Shown here piece after piece: positions 35,994 to 44,725 of a stretch of 64,000 bases of DNA (its first letter is position 1; each line of letters opens with the position of its first letter). The DNA comes from Ascidiaceihabitans sp023955215. GTDB taxonomy: Bacteria; Pseudomonadota; Alphaproteobacteria; Rhodobacterales; Rhodobacteraceae. The position numbers and the translations under genes are program-made. The stretch is taken from contig CALSPX010000014.1 in assembly GCA_943788345.1 (NCBI GenBank), forward strand, positions 1-64,000, given 5' to 3'. A model generated the notes under the pieces. The model was not told where the DNA came from. It worked only from the letters and a program-made list of their open reading frames with translations, and did no database searches.

Positions 35994-37301
35994 TTGACCG
36001 ATCTTACACCCAGAGAAATTGTTTCAGAACTTGATCGCTTTATCATCGGTCAGAACGACGCCAAACGCGCTGTTGCCGTTGCATTGCGCAATCGCTGGCG
36101 TCGCAAGCAGTTGCCAGATGACTTGCGTGATGAAGTCTATCCAAAAAACATCCTAATGATTGGACCCACTGGCGTAGGTAAAACGGAAATCAGCCGTCGT
36201 TTGGCCAAACTGGCAAAAGCACCCTTTCTAAAGGTCGAAGCAACGAAGTTTACTGAAGTGGGTTACGTTGGCCGCGACGTTGAACAGATCATCCGCGATC
36301 TGATGGAAAGCGCGATCACAATGACGCGCGAACACATGCGCGACGATGTAAAAGCCAAGGCACACCAAGCTGCCGAAGACCGCGTGATTGATGCAATCGC
36401 AGGCACTGATGCCCGCGAAGGCACACGCGACATGTTCCGCAAAAAGTTGAAGTCGGGCGTTCTGGATGACACGGTTATCGAACTTGAGGTCGCAGACACA
36501 TCTAGCCCTTTTCCATCCATGGAAATCCCGGGTCAACCTGGATCAAACATGGGTATGATGAACCTTGGTGAAATGTTTGGAAAAGCCATGGGTGGGCGCA
36601 CCACCCGCCGCAAATTAAAAGTTTCAGAATGCTACGAAGTTCTGATTGGCGAAGAGGCCGACAAACTTCTGGACGACGAAACCATCACACGCGCTGCCCT
36701 TGAAGCTGTTGAGCAAAATGGCATCGTATTTCTGGACGAGATCGACAAGGTTTGCACCCGCGCAGATGCCCGTGGTGGCGATGTGAGCCGTGAAGGTGTG
36801 CAGCGCGATCTGTTGCCGCTTATCGAGGGTACCAATGTCAGCACCAAGCATGGCACGGTTAAAACTGATCATATCCTGTTCATCGCATCTGGCGCTTTTC
36901 ACATCGCCAAGCCATCGGATTTATTGCCTGAACTTCAAGGTCGCCTGCCGATCCGCGTTGAATTGCAGCCACTCACAGAGAGCGATTTCGTTCGTATCTT
37001 AACCGAAACAGAGAATGCCCTGACACTTCAATATTCTGCCTTAATGGGGACTGAAGAAGTGACCGTAACATTTGAAGAAGATGGCATCAAAGCGCTGGCA
37101 AAAATTGCAGCTGACGTGAACCAAAGCGTCGAGAACATTGGCGCCCGTCGTCTTTATACGGTGATGGAGCGGGTGTTTGAGGAACTGTCCTTTGGCGCCC
37201 CTGATCGCGCAGGTGATGAGGTCGTCGTGGATGCTGCATTTGTTGAAAAGAACCTAGGCGAGTTGACCAAGTCCACAGACCTAAGCCGCTACGTGCTCTA
37301 G
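35994..37301 (+). CDS. hslU: HslUV protease ATPase subunit HslU
   Basis: A 435-residue AAA+ unfoldase: N-terminal PREIVSELDRFIIGQNDAKR, Walker A MIGPTGVGKTEISRR (about 53-67), an I domain in the middle, Walker B IVFLDEIDKVC (about 243), and the conserved ENIGARRLYTVMERV and C-terminal LSRYVL that docks into HslV. The start codon is TTG with AGGA upstream; no ATG lies nearby in frame and the TTG start yields the expected N-terminus. Confidence 0.96.
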   Translation: MTDLTPREIVSELDRFIIGQNDAKRAVAVALRNRWRRKQLPDDLRDEVYPKNILMIGPTGVGKTEISRRLAKLAKAPFLKVEATKFTEVGYVGRDVEQIIRDLMESAITMTREHMRDDVKAKAHQAAEDRVIDAIAGTDAREGTRDMFRKKLKSGVLDDTVIELEVADTSSPFPSMEIPGQPGSNMGMMNLGEMFGKAMGGRTTRRKLKVSECYEVLIGEEADKLLDDETITRAALEAVEQNGIVFLDEIDKVCTRADARGGDVSREGVQRDLLPLIEGTNVSTKHGTVKTDHILFIASGAFHIAKPSDLLPELQGRLPIRVELQPLTESDFVRILTETENALTLQYSALMGTEEVTVTFEEDGIKALAKIAADVNQSVENIGARRLYTVMERVFEELSFGAPDRAGDEVVVDAAFVEKNLGELTKSTDLSRYVL

Positions 37302-37356
37302 TCAGGGCCAGATTGCTGGGATAGGGCTGTTCCAATCCCAACCTTAAGGTCAGTTC

Positions 37357-38571
37357 ATGCGCGATACATTTCTATTTAAGAACGCCCCTTGGTTGGCGGC
37401 GGGTGCGCTTTTAACGTTACTGTCGTCTTTTGGGCAAACGTTTTTCATATCCATCTTTGCTGCGGAAATTCAGTCTGAATTTGGCCTAAGCCACGGTGCA
37501 TGGGGCGGTATATATGCGTTGGGAACAACTGCGTCCGCTATTGTGATGGTATGGGCCGGTGGCCTGACGGATAAGTTTCGCGTTCGCACACTGGGCCCCG
37601 CTATTTTGTTGCTGCTTGCGCTGGCTTGTTTGTTCATGGCCTTTAACCCATTTGCCGTATTACTACCTCTAGTGATCTTTGCGCTTCGCCTTTTCGGGCA
37701 GGGCATGACCAGCCACATTGCTGTCGTTGCAATGGCCCGATGGTTTTCTGCAGCACGTGGTCGTGCGCTTTCAGTTTCTGCCCTTGGTTTTTCCGCAGGC
37801 CAGGCCGTTCTACCAATTATCTTTGTTATGCTGTTGGGCGTCATGGACTGGCGTTTATTATGGGTCGTGGCTGCTGTGATTGCAGTTGCAGGTATCCCCA
37901 TTTTACAAAGGTTGCTGCGCAAGGAACGCACGCCACAATCAATGGCAAACGAAAACCCATCATTGGGTATGGAAGGGCGATATTGGAAACGATTTGAAGC
38001 ACTGCGCCATCCGTTGTTCTGGTGCATGGTTCCGACGGTCCTTGGACCTTCTGCTTTCAACACCGCGTTCTTTTTTCATCAGGTCCACTTTGCTGAATTG
38101 AAGCAAATCACGCACATCGCATTAGTCGCACAATTCCCACTTTATACAGCGGTTTCCGTTGGTGCGATGCTGCTGTCTGGTTGGGGATTAGATAAAATTG
38201 GAACACCGCGTCTGTTGCCATTCATCCAAGTGCCCATGATCGCAGCCTTTATAATTTTTGCACTCGCGCAGAGCACGCTCATGATCACCCTTGGCTTTAT
38301 CATGTTGGGTATAACAGCAGGTGCAGGTGCAACTTTACCCGGCGCTTTCTGGGCTGAATTCTATGGAACCAAATTCATCGGGTCGATCAAGGCACTTGCC
38401 ACTGCTGTCATGGTGCTAGGCTCAGCAATCGGGCCTGGGATTACTGGCGTAATGATCGATTATGGTATGGGACTTGAGACCCAATTCTATTGGATCGCAG
38501 GATATTTCGCATTGGCAACAATTGTCTTGTGGATTGGCGTCCGTAAGTACGCCCCCAGCCTCAAAGCCTAA
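37357..38571 (+). CDS. MFS transporter
   Basis: A 404-residue major facilitator protein with about 12 membrane helices. The loop after helix 2 has GGLTDKFRVRTLGP (motif-A-like). The substrate cannot be predicted from sequence; the overall form is that of monocarboxylate or oxalate/formate-type members. It follows hslU by 55 bp and is convergent with the smr gene, overlapping it by 4 bp. Confidence 0.85.
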   Translation: MRDTFLFKNAPWLAAGALLTLLSSFGQTFFISIFAAEIQSEFGLSHGAWGGIYALGTTASAIVMVWAGGLTDKFRVRTLGPAILLLLALACLFMAFNPFAVLLPLVIFALRLFGQGMTSHIAVVAMARWFSAARGRALSVSALGFSAGQAVLPIIFVMLLGVMDWRLLWVVAAVIAVAGIPILQRLLRKERTPQSMANENPSLGMEGRYWKRFEALRHPLFWCMVPTVLGPSAFNTAFFFHQVHFAELKQITHIALVAQFPLYTAVSVGAMLLSGWGLDKIGTPRLLPFIQVPMIAAFIIFALAQSTLMITLGFIMLGITAGAGATLPGAFWAEFYGTKFIGSIKALATAVMVLGSAIGPGITGVMIDYGMGLETQFYWIAGYFALATIVLWIGVRKYAPSLKA

Positions 38572-39176
38572 CGGGGTTTGCGCAGATATACGTAGTAGGC
38601 ACCCCCACCACCGTGACGATCGTGGGCTTGGGTCACTTGTAACACTGCTGAGGACAAAGGTGCCAAAGCCAACCATTGTGGGACCTGATGGCGCAAAACG
38701 CCAAAACGCACAGGGATCGGCCCACCGTCATCACGTGATTTACCTTTACCCGTGATCACCAGAACCAGACGCTTCCCGTTGCCATAGGCCGAGAGGATGA
38801 ACTGCGTCAAAAGCGGATGTGCACGATCCAACGTCAAACCGTGTAAGTCCAAGCGCCCTTCTGGTTTGAGCTTGCCACGTTTCATCTGATCAAAGGATTT
38901 GCGATCCATCGTGATCTTTGCAGTTCGCACTTGTTCTGCAATTGGTGCGACACGATCAACGCGGGTCAACGATTTGGATTTCTGACCTACTTTGAGACCT
39001 GATGGTTTAACCAAAGTGTCGATCAACTTGCGCCGCTTTGGCATGGGCAAGATTTGTGGTTCAATATTCAACATGGCACCAAAATCGACAGGCTTGCGCC
39101 CCTGCTCTAACCGTTCAGTTCGGTCAGTCACTTGCTTCCACAATTCGACCTCTTCAGGCCTTAACTTACGACCCAT
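38568..39176 (-). CDS. Smr/MutS2 C-terminal domain protein
   Basis: A 202-residue protein with a C-terminal Smr domain: LDLHGLTLDRAHPLLTQFI (about 120-138) and VITGKGKSRDDGG. Smr domains are endonucleases acting on nucleic acids; stand-alone Smr proteins of this type (SmrA/B class) include ribosome-rescue nucleases in E. coli. The role here is inferred only. Its ATG overlaps the mltA stop (TGATG). Confidence 0.87.
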   Translation of the reverse strand: MGRKLRPEEVELWKQVTDRTERLEQGRKPVDFGAMLNIEPQILPMPKRRKLIDTLVKPSGLKVGQKSKSLTRVDRVAPIAEQVRTAKITMDRKSFDQMKRGKLKPEGRLDLHGLTLDRAHPLLTQFILSAYGNGKRLVLVITGKGKSRDDGGPIPVRFGVLRHQVPQWLALAPLSSAVLQVTQAHDRHGGGGAYYVYLRKPR

Positions 39177-40234
39177 CAGGTGTCCTCCGGTAGCAGCGCA
39201 TAGGCGCGTTGGATTGGCATAAGAACCATCATCCGACCGGGATCACGAAAACGCCCTGCTTTACGCCCTGCCTCGTCACCCGTTCCAACAAACACATCGG
39301 CACGCTGGGCACCTTTAATTGCGGATCCTGTATCTTGTGCCATCATCAAACGACGTATTGGGTTTTTGCCGTCTTTTTCCAACCATACAGGAGAGCCAAG
39401 TTTCACAAACTTGGGATCCACAGCAACGCTGCGCATCTGCGTGATCGATCTGTTCATTGCCCCAAGCGGGCCTTTATGTGCAGGCACCTGATCAACATTG
39501 CGAAAAAACACATATGAGGGGCTGTGGAATAATAATTCACGCCCATCAATTGGATTACGCCGCACCCAATTTTTGATAACTTGGGCACTGACCTGATGAG
39601 GTTTATAAATTTTGCGGCGAACCAATTCAGCTCCAAGCGAGCGATATAAATGACCGTTGGCTCCAGAATACCCCACGCGGATAAAATTGCCGTTGGGCAA
39701 GCGAATACGACCTGACCCTTGGATTTGCAAAAAGAACAATTCAACAGGATCATCCACCCACGCGATTTCTAAGCCGCGGCCATTCAAAACGCCGGTGCTT
39801 AGAATATCACGGCGTGTTAGCCATGGTCGAATGCGACGTGCTTCGGGTGGCATAGCATATACTGGATATCGATAGCGGCTAGTCTTTTGACGTGAGCCAC
39901 TAAGTTCAGGTTCGAAATACCCCGTGAACAATGCCTTGTTCCCATCCTCAATTAGGACAGGGCGAAACAACAATTCAAAGAAAATACGCGCGTCTGGTTG
40001 GGCTGTCGCGTAGGCACACAACGCCGTCCAATCCGGGTCATCCATATCGCGACAAGTGTTTTGGAATACGGTTAGGGCAGCGGAATGATCATCCTCTTCC
40101 CAGCCTTCTAAATCGTCAAATGATAAGACCTTGTAAGTCACTTCCGCTGTGGCAGGTTCGGCCGCTAAGGCAAAACCTGCTGCACAAGCAATCGCGACCG
40201 CGTGGCTTAAACGTCTGTAGAAACAAGTAACCAA
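39176..40234 (-). CDS. mltA: Membrane-bound lytic murein transglycosylase A
   Basis: A 352-residue exported MltA with a signal peptide (AIACAAGFALAAEPATA). It cleaves the glycan backbone of peptidoglycan to yield 1,6-anhydro-MurNAc. The LFTGYFEPEL segment, the MltA barrel and the C-terminal 3D domain (MMAQDTGSAIKGAQRADVF, with its catalytic Asp) are present. There is no lipobox, unlike E. coli. The apparent start is TTG at 40234, inside the Tim44-like gene (28-bp overlap); no ATG is available nearby. Confidence 0.93.
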   Translation of the reverse strand: MVTCFYRRLSHAVAIACAAGFALAAEPATAEVTYKVLSFDDLEGWEEDDHSAALTVFQNTCRDMDDPDWTALCAYATAQPDARIFFELLFRPVLIEDGNKALFTGYFEPELSGSRQKTSRYRYPVYAMPPEARRIRPWLTRRDILSTGVLNGRGLEIAWVDDPVELFFLQIQGSGRIRLPNGNFIRVGYSGANGHLYRSLGAELVRRKIYKPHQVSAQVIKNWVRRNPIDGRELLFHSPSYVFFRNVDQVPAHKGPLGAMNRSITQMRSVAVDPKFVKLGSPVWLEKDGKNPIRRLMMAQDTGSAIKGAQRADVFVGTGDEAGRKAGRFRDPGRMMVLMPIQRAYALLPEDT

Positions 40235-40866
40235 TTTGGATCATCCGCACCCATGGTACGCGCAAACGCCCATGTGTCTTTTTGTTTCTTAACTTCGGTT
40301 GTGCTGCCTTCAACGATATCACCACCGCGATCACGAACGGCAGATGTCAGTTCAGCAACAAAGCGGATCGAAATTTCGGCTTCATTGGTGTTCGGGTTCA
40401 AAGTTGCGTCAACCAATTTCATTTCACGCACACCAAAGAAGTTTGCATCGATTGTCAGGCCTTGGTCTTCGCGCGCTGCAACTCCGTCTACAAAGCTCTC
40501 GTAGATTTCTTCGGACATAAACGGCTGAATTTCGGCCAGTTCGCCTGTCTCGTAACCCATCACGATCATCTCATATGCGCCACGTGCACCACCGATGAAA
40601 TCGCCAACGTTAAACGATGGCTCAAGGCGCTTCATGCCAGACAATGCTGCTGCTTGTGGCGTATCGATCTCGACATGATCGGTGATGTCCAGATCTGGAC
40701 CACCCTCAATCACTTCGAGATCAGGGCGACCACGGCGTTCGTTGACTGGAGCTGTGGCAGGACCATCCTCAAATCCCTCACGGGTACCCAATACGTTTTT
40801 CAAACGCAGGATCAGGAAAACGGCGATGCCGGCCAATACCAACAGTTGGATCAGGGGCTGATTCAT
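40207..40866 (-). CDS. Tim44/TimA-like membrane-associated protein
   Basis: A 219-residue protein with one N-terminal helix (QLLVLAGIAVFLILRL) and a Tim44-like domain (FNVGDFIGGARGAYEMIVMGYETGELAEI onward, about 85 to the end). Bacterial homologues (TimA) were proposed as relatives of the mitochondrial import motor subunit; their role is unclear. Position before fxsA and secB on the other strand is conserved in alphaproteobacteria. It is co-transcribed with mltA and smr. Confidence 0.87.
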   Translation of the reverse strand: MNQPLIQLLVLAGIAVFLILRLKNVLGTREGFEDGPATAPVNERRGRPDLEVIEGGPDLDITDHVEIDTPQAAALSGMKRLEPSFNVGDFIGGARGAYEMIVMGYETGELAEIQPFMSEEIYESFVDGVAAREDQGLTIDANFFGVREMKLVDATLNPNTNEAEISIRFVAELTSAVRDRGGDIVEGSTTEVKKQKDTWAFARTMGADDPNWLLVSTDV

Positions 40867-40930
40867 AATTACCTCTATTAATGTAATACCATGGAAACAT
40901 TAGGCTGTTGACCTTATGTAGGGGCTGACC

Positions 40931-40951
40931 CCCTGCAAGTCCACTGCAGGG
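40931..40951. repeat. Inverted repeat in the timA-fxsA divergent gap
   Basis: CCCTGCA, 7-base spacer, TGCAGGG: a perfect 7-bp palindrome arm pair in the 106-bp gap between the Tim44-like gene and fxsA, just before fxsA. It could be an operator or an RNA hairpin. There is no T-run, so it is not a terminator. Confidence 0.5.
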
Positions 40952-40972
40952 ACCATGAAAGGATTGCTCGAC

Positions 40973-41455
40973 ATGTGGCTTTTTGTAGCCTTTTTGGCCG
41001 TACCGCTCATTGAAATCGGTTTGTTTATTCAAATCGGGGGCGTCATTGGGCTTTGGCCAACGCTTTTGGTTGTTATTTTGACCGCTATGTTGGGCACCTA
41101 TTTAGTGCGCACCCAAGGGTTGATGGCAATTGGTAAGCTCCAATCATCATTTTCACAGCTTCAGGACCCAACTGAACCGTTGGCACACGGGGCTATGATT
41201 TTGTTCGCGGGTGCATTGCTACTGACACCCGGCTTTTTCACAGATGGTATTGGGTTTGCACTGTGCGTACCTTTCATTAGAACATGGGTTTTCAATAGCC
41301 TGCGCCAAAAGGTAAAAATGCAGTCCTTCAGTATGGGTTCAACGGGACATCAGCCGCATCAATCATATGACCCAAATGTGATCGATGGAGATTTTGAAGA
41401 GGTCGAAATCGACCCAAATAAACCTTCTGATCCCTCTGGTTGGACCAAGCATTGA
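40973..41455 (+). CDS. fxsA: FxsA family membrane protein
   Basis: A 160-residue inner-membrane protein with FxsA features: LFVAFLAVPLIEIGLFIQIGG at the N-terminus and LLLTPGFFTDGIGFAL (about 82-97). E. coli FxsA (suppressor of F exclusion of phage T7) is a small membrane protein whose mechanism is unclear. ATG at 40973 has AAAGGA 9 nt upstream and gives the common MWLF start; ATG at 40955 would add six residues. Confidence 0.9.
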   Translation: MWLFVAFLAVPLIEIGLFIQIGGVIGLWPTLLVVILTAMLGTYLVRTQGLMAIGKLQSSFSQLQDPTEPLAHGAMILFAGALLLTPGFFTDGIGFALCVPFIRTWVFNSLRQKVKMQSFSMGSTGHQPHQSYDPNVIDGDFEEVEIDPNKPSDPSGWTKH

Positions 41456-41514
41456 GACCCATGAACCAAACTGATACAGACTAAAAAAATTCGGAACATC
41501 CGCAGGAGAAAACA

Positions 41515-42012
41515 ATGGCCGAGAACGAAACACCAGCAGCTGCAGCAGCTGCTCCATCACAACCACAAATGCGCATCTTGGGTCAGTTTATCCGCGATAT
41601 GTCTTTTGAAAACATCATTGCACAAAAAGGCGCGCCATCTGATGCGCAACCTGATGTACAGGTTCAGGTAAACTTGGACGCGAAAAAGCGCGAACCAGCA
41701 AACCAGTATGAATCAGCGATCAAATTGACTGTCACGTCGAAAGACAAAGGCAGCGACACAACAATCTTCGTTTTGGAAATCGACTATGTCGGTATCTTCC
41801 ACGTTGAAGGTGTACCAGAAGACCAAATGCACCCATTCTTGTTGATCGAATGCCCACGCATGATTTTCCCATTCTTGCGCCGCATCGTCAGCGACATCAC
41901 ACGCGATGGTGGCTTCCCGCCATTGAACTTGGAAAACATCGACTTCATCGCACTATACCGCGGTGAAATTGCACGTCGCCAGGCAGAAACACCTGCACCT
42001 GAAAACGCGTAG
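41515..42012 (+). CDS. secB: Protein-export chaperone SecB
   Basis: A 165-residue SecB that keeps precursor proteins unfolded and passes them to SecA. Characteristic stretches are YIRDMSFEN-type ILGQFIRDMSFEN near residue 20, EIDYVGIFHVEGVP and LLIECPRMIFPFLRRIVSDITRDGGFPP (with internal break at the FP repeats). AGGAG precedes the ATG. It is convergent with dnaQ with 3 bp between. Confidence 0.96.
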   Translation: MAENETPAAAAAAPSQPQMRILGQFIRDMSFENIIAQKGAPSDAQPDVQVQVNLDAKKREPANQYESAIKLTVTSKDKGSDTTIFVLEIDYVGIFHVEGVPEDQMHPFLLIECPRMIFPFLRRIVSDITRDGGFPPLNLENIDFIALYRGEIARRQAETPAPENA

Positions 42013-42015
42013 AAC

Positions 42016-42705
42016 TTAAGACTTTAGCCAAAGGGCGGCATCGCCCAGCTCTTTGGCTACATAGGCTTTGTGGGTTTCGGCCTCTGCCTCAGACAATCTT
42101 GATGGTAATGGGTTTGGGCGCGGTTGAGGCTTCCATTCCCTGCCATCGCCCCCCCCCTTAGAAGATAATGACGTAGCCAACCCAAAATCAGGCTGCCGTC
42201 CACCAATCAGTTCTAAATAGACCTCAGCCAGAATTTCGCTGTCCAACAAGGCGCCGTGCAAATCCCGTTCAAAGTTCGTGATCCCAAAACGTCGGCACAA
42301 AGCATCCAAAGATGCCGGTGAACCTGGAAACTTCTTGCGTGCCATTGGCAAAGTATCAAGCGCGCGGTTCATTGGGATTTCAGGCAGCCCCATCTTTTTC
42401 AATTCAGCGTTCAAGAACTTCATATCAAACGCGGCATTGTGAATGATCAGAGTTGAGTCTTGAATGAAATCAAGAAACTTCTGGCCCACTTGCGCAAATT
42501 TTGGTTTATCGCGCAGGAAATCATCGCCCAAACCGTGAACCTGAAATGCTTCATCCGGCATTCCGCGTTCGGGGTTGATGTATTCATGAAACTGGACACC
42601 AGTGGGTACGTGACCTTCCAATTCAAGCGCACCAATTTCTACAATACGGTCACCAGTGAAAGGGTCAAAACCTGTGGTTTCAGTATCAAGTACGATCTCA
42701 CGCAT
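42016..42705 (-). CDS. dnaQ: DNA polymerase III epsilon subunit (proofreading exonuclease)
   Basis: A 229-residue 3'-5' exonuclease. Exo I VLDTETTGFD (residues 5-14), Exo II HNAAFDMKFL (about 97-106) and Exo III HGALLDSEILAEVY (about 155-168) carry the catalytic acidic residues. After residue 182 a glycine-rich linker leads to a C-terminal tail that in E. coli binds the alpha subunit. The linker is encoded by eight consecutive G (42149-42156), a slippage-prone run. Its start overlaps the coaE end by 8 bp. Confidence 0.95.
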   Translation of the reverse strand: MREIVLDTETTGFDPFTGDRIVEIGALELEGHVPTGVQFHEYINPERGMPDEAFQVHGLGDDFLRDKPKFAQVGQKFLDFIQDSTLIIHNAAFDMKFLNAELKKMGLPEIPMNRALDTLPMARKKFPGSPASLDALCRRFGITNFERDLHGALLDSEILAEVYLELIGGRQPDFGLATSLSSKGGGDGREWKPQPRPNPLPSRLSEAEAETHKAYVAKELGDAALWLKS

Positions 42706-43288
42706 CTGTCATCCTTTGACGAATTTGGGTTAGTACATTTTGCACCTGTGCGCGTGCATGTTCAATCGTATCTGTAATGATAACAAAATCAGATCTGTCC
42801 CGTTTTTCATCTGCGGGCAGTTGTTTTGAACGGATCACTTCGAATTGATCCATGCTCATTGTGCCACGCTCCATGACGCGTTGTTTTTGAACTTCGGCCG
42901 TTGTCCAAACGCAGGCAACGCCGTCCATGTTCGCGTCGCCACCTGTTTCAAACAGCAACGGAATATCAAACACCAAGATATCACTTTGAGCGCTTGCGAC
43001 AAAGTCTGCACGATCCTGAACCAGCAAGGGATGCACGATTCTTTCAATGGTTTTTAGTACAAACAGATCAGCAGATATAAGTTTGCGAAGTTGCGCGCGT
43101 GAAACTGCACCTGCCTCAATCACTTGTGGGAATGCTTCAGACATTGGCGCAACAGCGGCGCCAGCCTTGTCGTAAAGGCGATGCACCGCCGCGTCCGCAT
43201 CCCAAACGTCACAGCCAAATTCACTGAATATAGAAGCAGTCGTAGATTTGCCCATTCCGATAGAACCGGTAAGGCCCAATTTAAACAT
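42698..43288 (-). CDS. coaE: Dephospho-CoA kinase
   Basis: A 196-residue kinase for the last step of coenzyme A synthesis. Walker A is GLTGSIGMGKSTTASIF at residues 5-21; DVWDADAAVHRLYD and DIPLLFETGGD are family signatures. It sits between aroE (1-bp junction overlap) and dnaQ (8-bp overlap) in the leftward maf-aroE-coaE-dnaQ operon. Confidence 0.95.
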   Translation of the reverse strand: MFKLGLTGSIGMGKSTTASIFSEFGCDVWDADAAVHRLYDKAGAAVAPMSEAFPQVIEAGAVSRAQLRKLISADLFVLKTIERIVHPLLVQDRADFVASAQSDILVFDIPLLFETGGDANMDGVACVWTTAEVQKQRVMERGTMSMDQFEVIRSKQLPADEKRDRSDFVIITDTIEHARAQVQNVLTQIRQRMTDA

Positions 43289-44121
43289 CAGCGAAGCGCC
43301 GCAGCACGTGTTGCGCTGTCAACTTCGGGGCGATGACCAAACCAACGTTCAAATCCAGGGGCCGCTTGATACAGCAACATTCCCAAACCATCGACGGTAA
43401 TACAGCCTTGTGCTTCTGCCTCACGAAGGAAATTGGTCTGTAACGGTGTATAGACCAAATCAGTGACAATGGACCCTTTGCGTAAACCATCAAGTGGGAC
43501 GCGCAGTTCTGGATGACCGACCATACCCAAAGATGTGGTGTTTACGGTTAGTGTTGCCTCTTCCAAAACGTTTCCGACTTGAACCCAATCAACAACCTGC
43601 AACCGTTTCCCAAAGTCTTCCGCCAATTTTTCCGCCCGGATACGCGTACGGTTTGAAATTAGAATTTCAGGTACTCCAGCATCCAGTAGCGAGGCGACTA
43701 CGGCCCTTGATGCGCCGCCAGCGCCTAAAACAACAGCTGGACCTGATTTTGGGTTCCAAGTCGGAGCGCCCGCTTTGAGGTTTTCAAGAAATCCATAGCC
43801 GTCTGTATTGTCCGCGTGGATTTTACCGTCTTTGCGGAAAATTAGAGTGTTCGCGGCACCTATAAGTGTTGCGCGATCGGTAACCAGATCAGCAATCTGC
43901 AAAACAGTTTCTTTATGAGGGATCGTTAAATTAACGCCAACAAAACCCATTTTTGGCAAGTTCGTCAAAACCTCGCGCAAATTCTCTGGTGACACGTCCA
44001 TAGGAATGTAGAACCCTTGCAAGCCGTAGGTCTTTAGCCAATGACGATGAAGCTGTGGCGATTTTGAATGCGCAATAGGTGATCCGATGACGCCAGCCAG
44101 TGGAATTTTAGGTAGGCTCAT
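43288..44121 (-). CDS. aroE: Shikimate dehydrogenase
   Basis: A 277-residue NADP-dependent shikimate dehydrogenase (aromatic amino-acid pathway). Substrate-binding IGSPIAHSKSPQLH (about 11-24), catalytic Lys in NLTIPHKETVL (about 66), Asn/Asp in NTDGYGF, nucleotide-binding VVLGAGGASRAVVASL and NRTRIRAEKL. Its ATG overlaps the maf stop (ATGA). Confidence 0.95.
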   Translation of the reverse strand: MSLPKIPLAGVIGSPIAHSKSPQLHRHWLKTYGLQGFYIPMDVSPENLREVLTNLPKMGFVGVNLTIPHKETVLQIADLVTDRATLIGAANTLIFRKDGKIHADNTDGYGFLENLKAGAPTWNPKSGPAVVLGAGGASRAVVASLLDAGVPEILISNRTRIRAEKLAEDFGKRLQVVDWVQVGNVLEEATLTVNTTSLGMVGHPELRVPLDGLRKGSIVTDLVYTPLQTNFLREAEAQGCITVDGLGMLLYQAAPGFERWFGHRPEVDSATRAAALR

Positions 44122-44717
44122 TGTTCGATCACTCCGCGAAGGGTTAAAAATGCTAGAAGTTGCAAAAGTGGCATACCAAGCACGTTAAAGTAATCCCCTT
44201 CAACGCTGTGAAACAACCGCACACCTTCTTCTTCTAATTTGTATCCACCAACGCTGTGCTGAATGCTATCCCAATTACGCTCAACATAGCCCGATATATA
44301 GGCGTCCGTTGCATCCCGCATTCTTAGACGAACTTGTCCAACATGGCGCCAGATTGGCTTGCCTTCATAATAGATGACTGCGGCGGAAAGTAATGTATGT
44401 CGCTCTCCGCGCATGGCGGTGATCTGTTCGATCGCTTCATCCGGGCTTTTGGGTTTGGACAATAGGTTTCCGTTGAATTCCAGAACCTGATCGCAACCGA
44501 TGACAAACGCATCATAGTGCTTTTGGGCAACCTTGCGCGCCTTGGATTCTGCCAAAGCGTCGGCAATATCACGGGGCAGGGCACCATCAGCAACAAGAGC
44601 TTCTTTTATCATCTGCTCATCCACACGAGCGATTTGAATATCAAAATCCACACCCGCCTGACGCAGCATTTGGGCACGGATCTCAGAACCAGAAGCGAGG
44701 ATAACGGGCATAACCAT
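44118..44717 (-). CDS. maf: Maf family nucleotide pyrophosphatase
   Basis: A 199-residue Maf/YceF-type protein with the N-terminal phosphate loop ILASGSEIRAQMLRQAGV, VIGCDQVLEF and KPKSPDEAIEQI. Maf proteins hydrolyse non-canonical or modified nucleoside triphosphates. It is the first gene leftward of the predicted origin, and a perfect DnaA box overlaps its ATG (44715-44717). A second in-frame ATG at 44711 would leave the box outside the gene. Confidence 0.92.
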   Translation of the reverse strand: MVMPVILASGSEIRAQMLRQAGVDFDIQIARVDEQMIKEALVADGALPRDIADALAESKARKVAQKHYDAFVIGCDQVLEFNGNLLSKPKSPDEAIEQITAMRGERHTLLSAAVIYYEGKPIWRHVGQVRLRMRDATDAYISGYVERNWDSIQHSVGGYKLEEEGVRLFHSVEGDYFNVLGMPLLQLLAFLTLRGVIEQ

Positions 44718-44725
44718 GTGGATAA
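44717..44725 (-). promoter_or_regulatory. Perfect DnaA box at the maf start
   Basis: TGTGGATAA on the plus strand, TTATCCACA on the minus strand, exactly the consensus. The first base overlaps the maf initiation codon, so DnaA bound here could also affect maf transcription or translation start (inference). Confidence 0.75.

Noticed and set aside
37470..38063. 197-codon open frame antisense to the MFS gene
   Set aside because: No recognisable domain and lies entirely opposite a clear 12-helix transporter.
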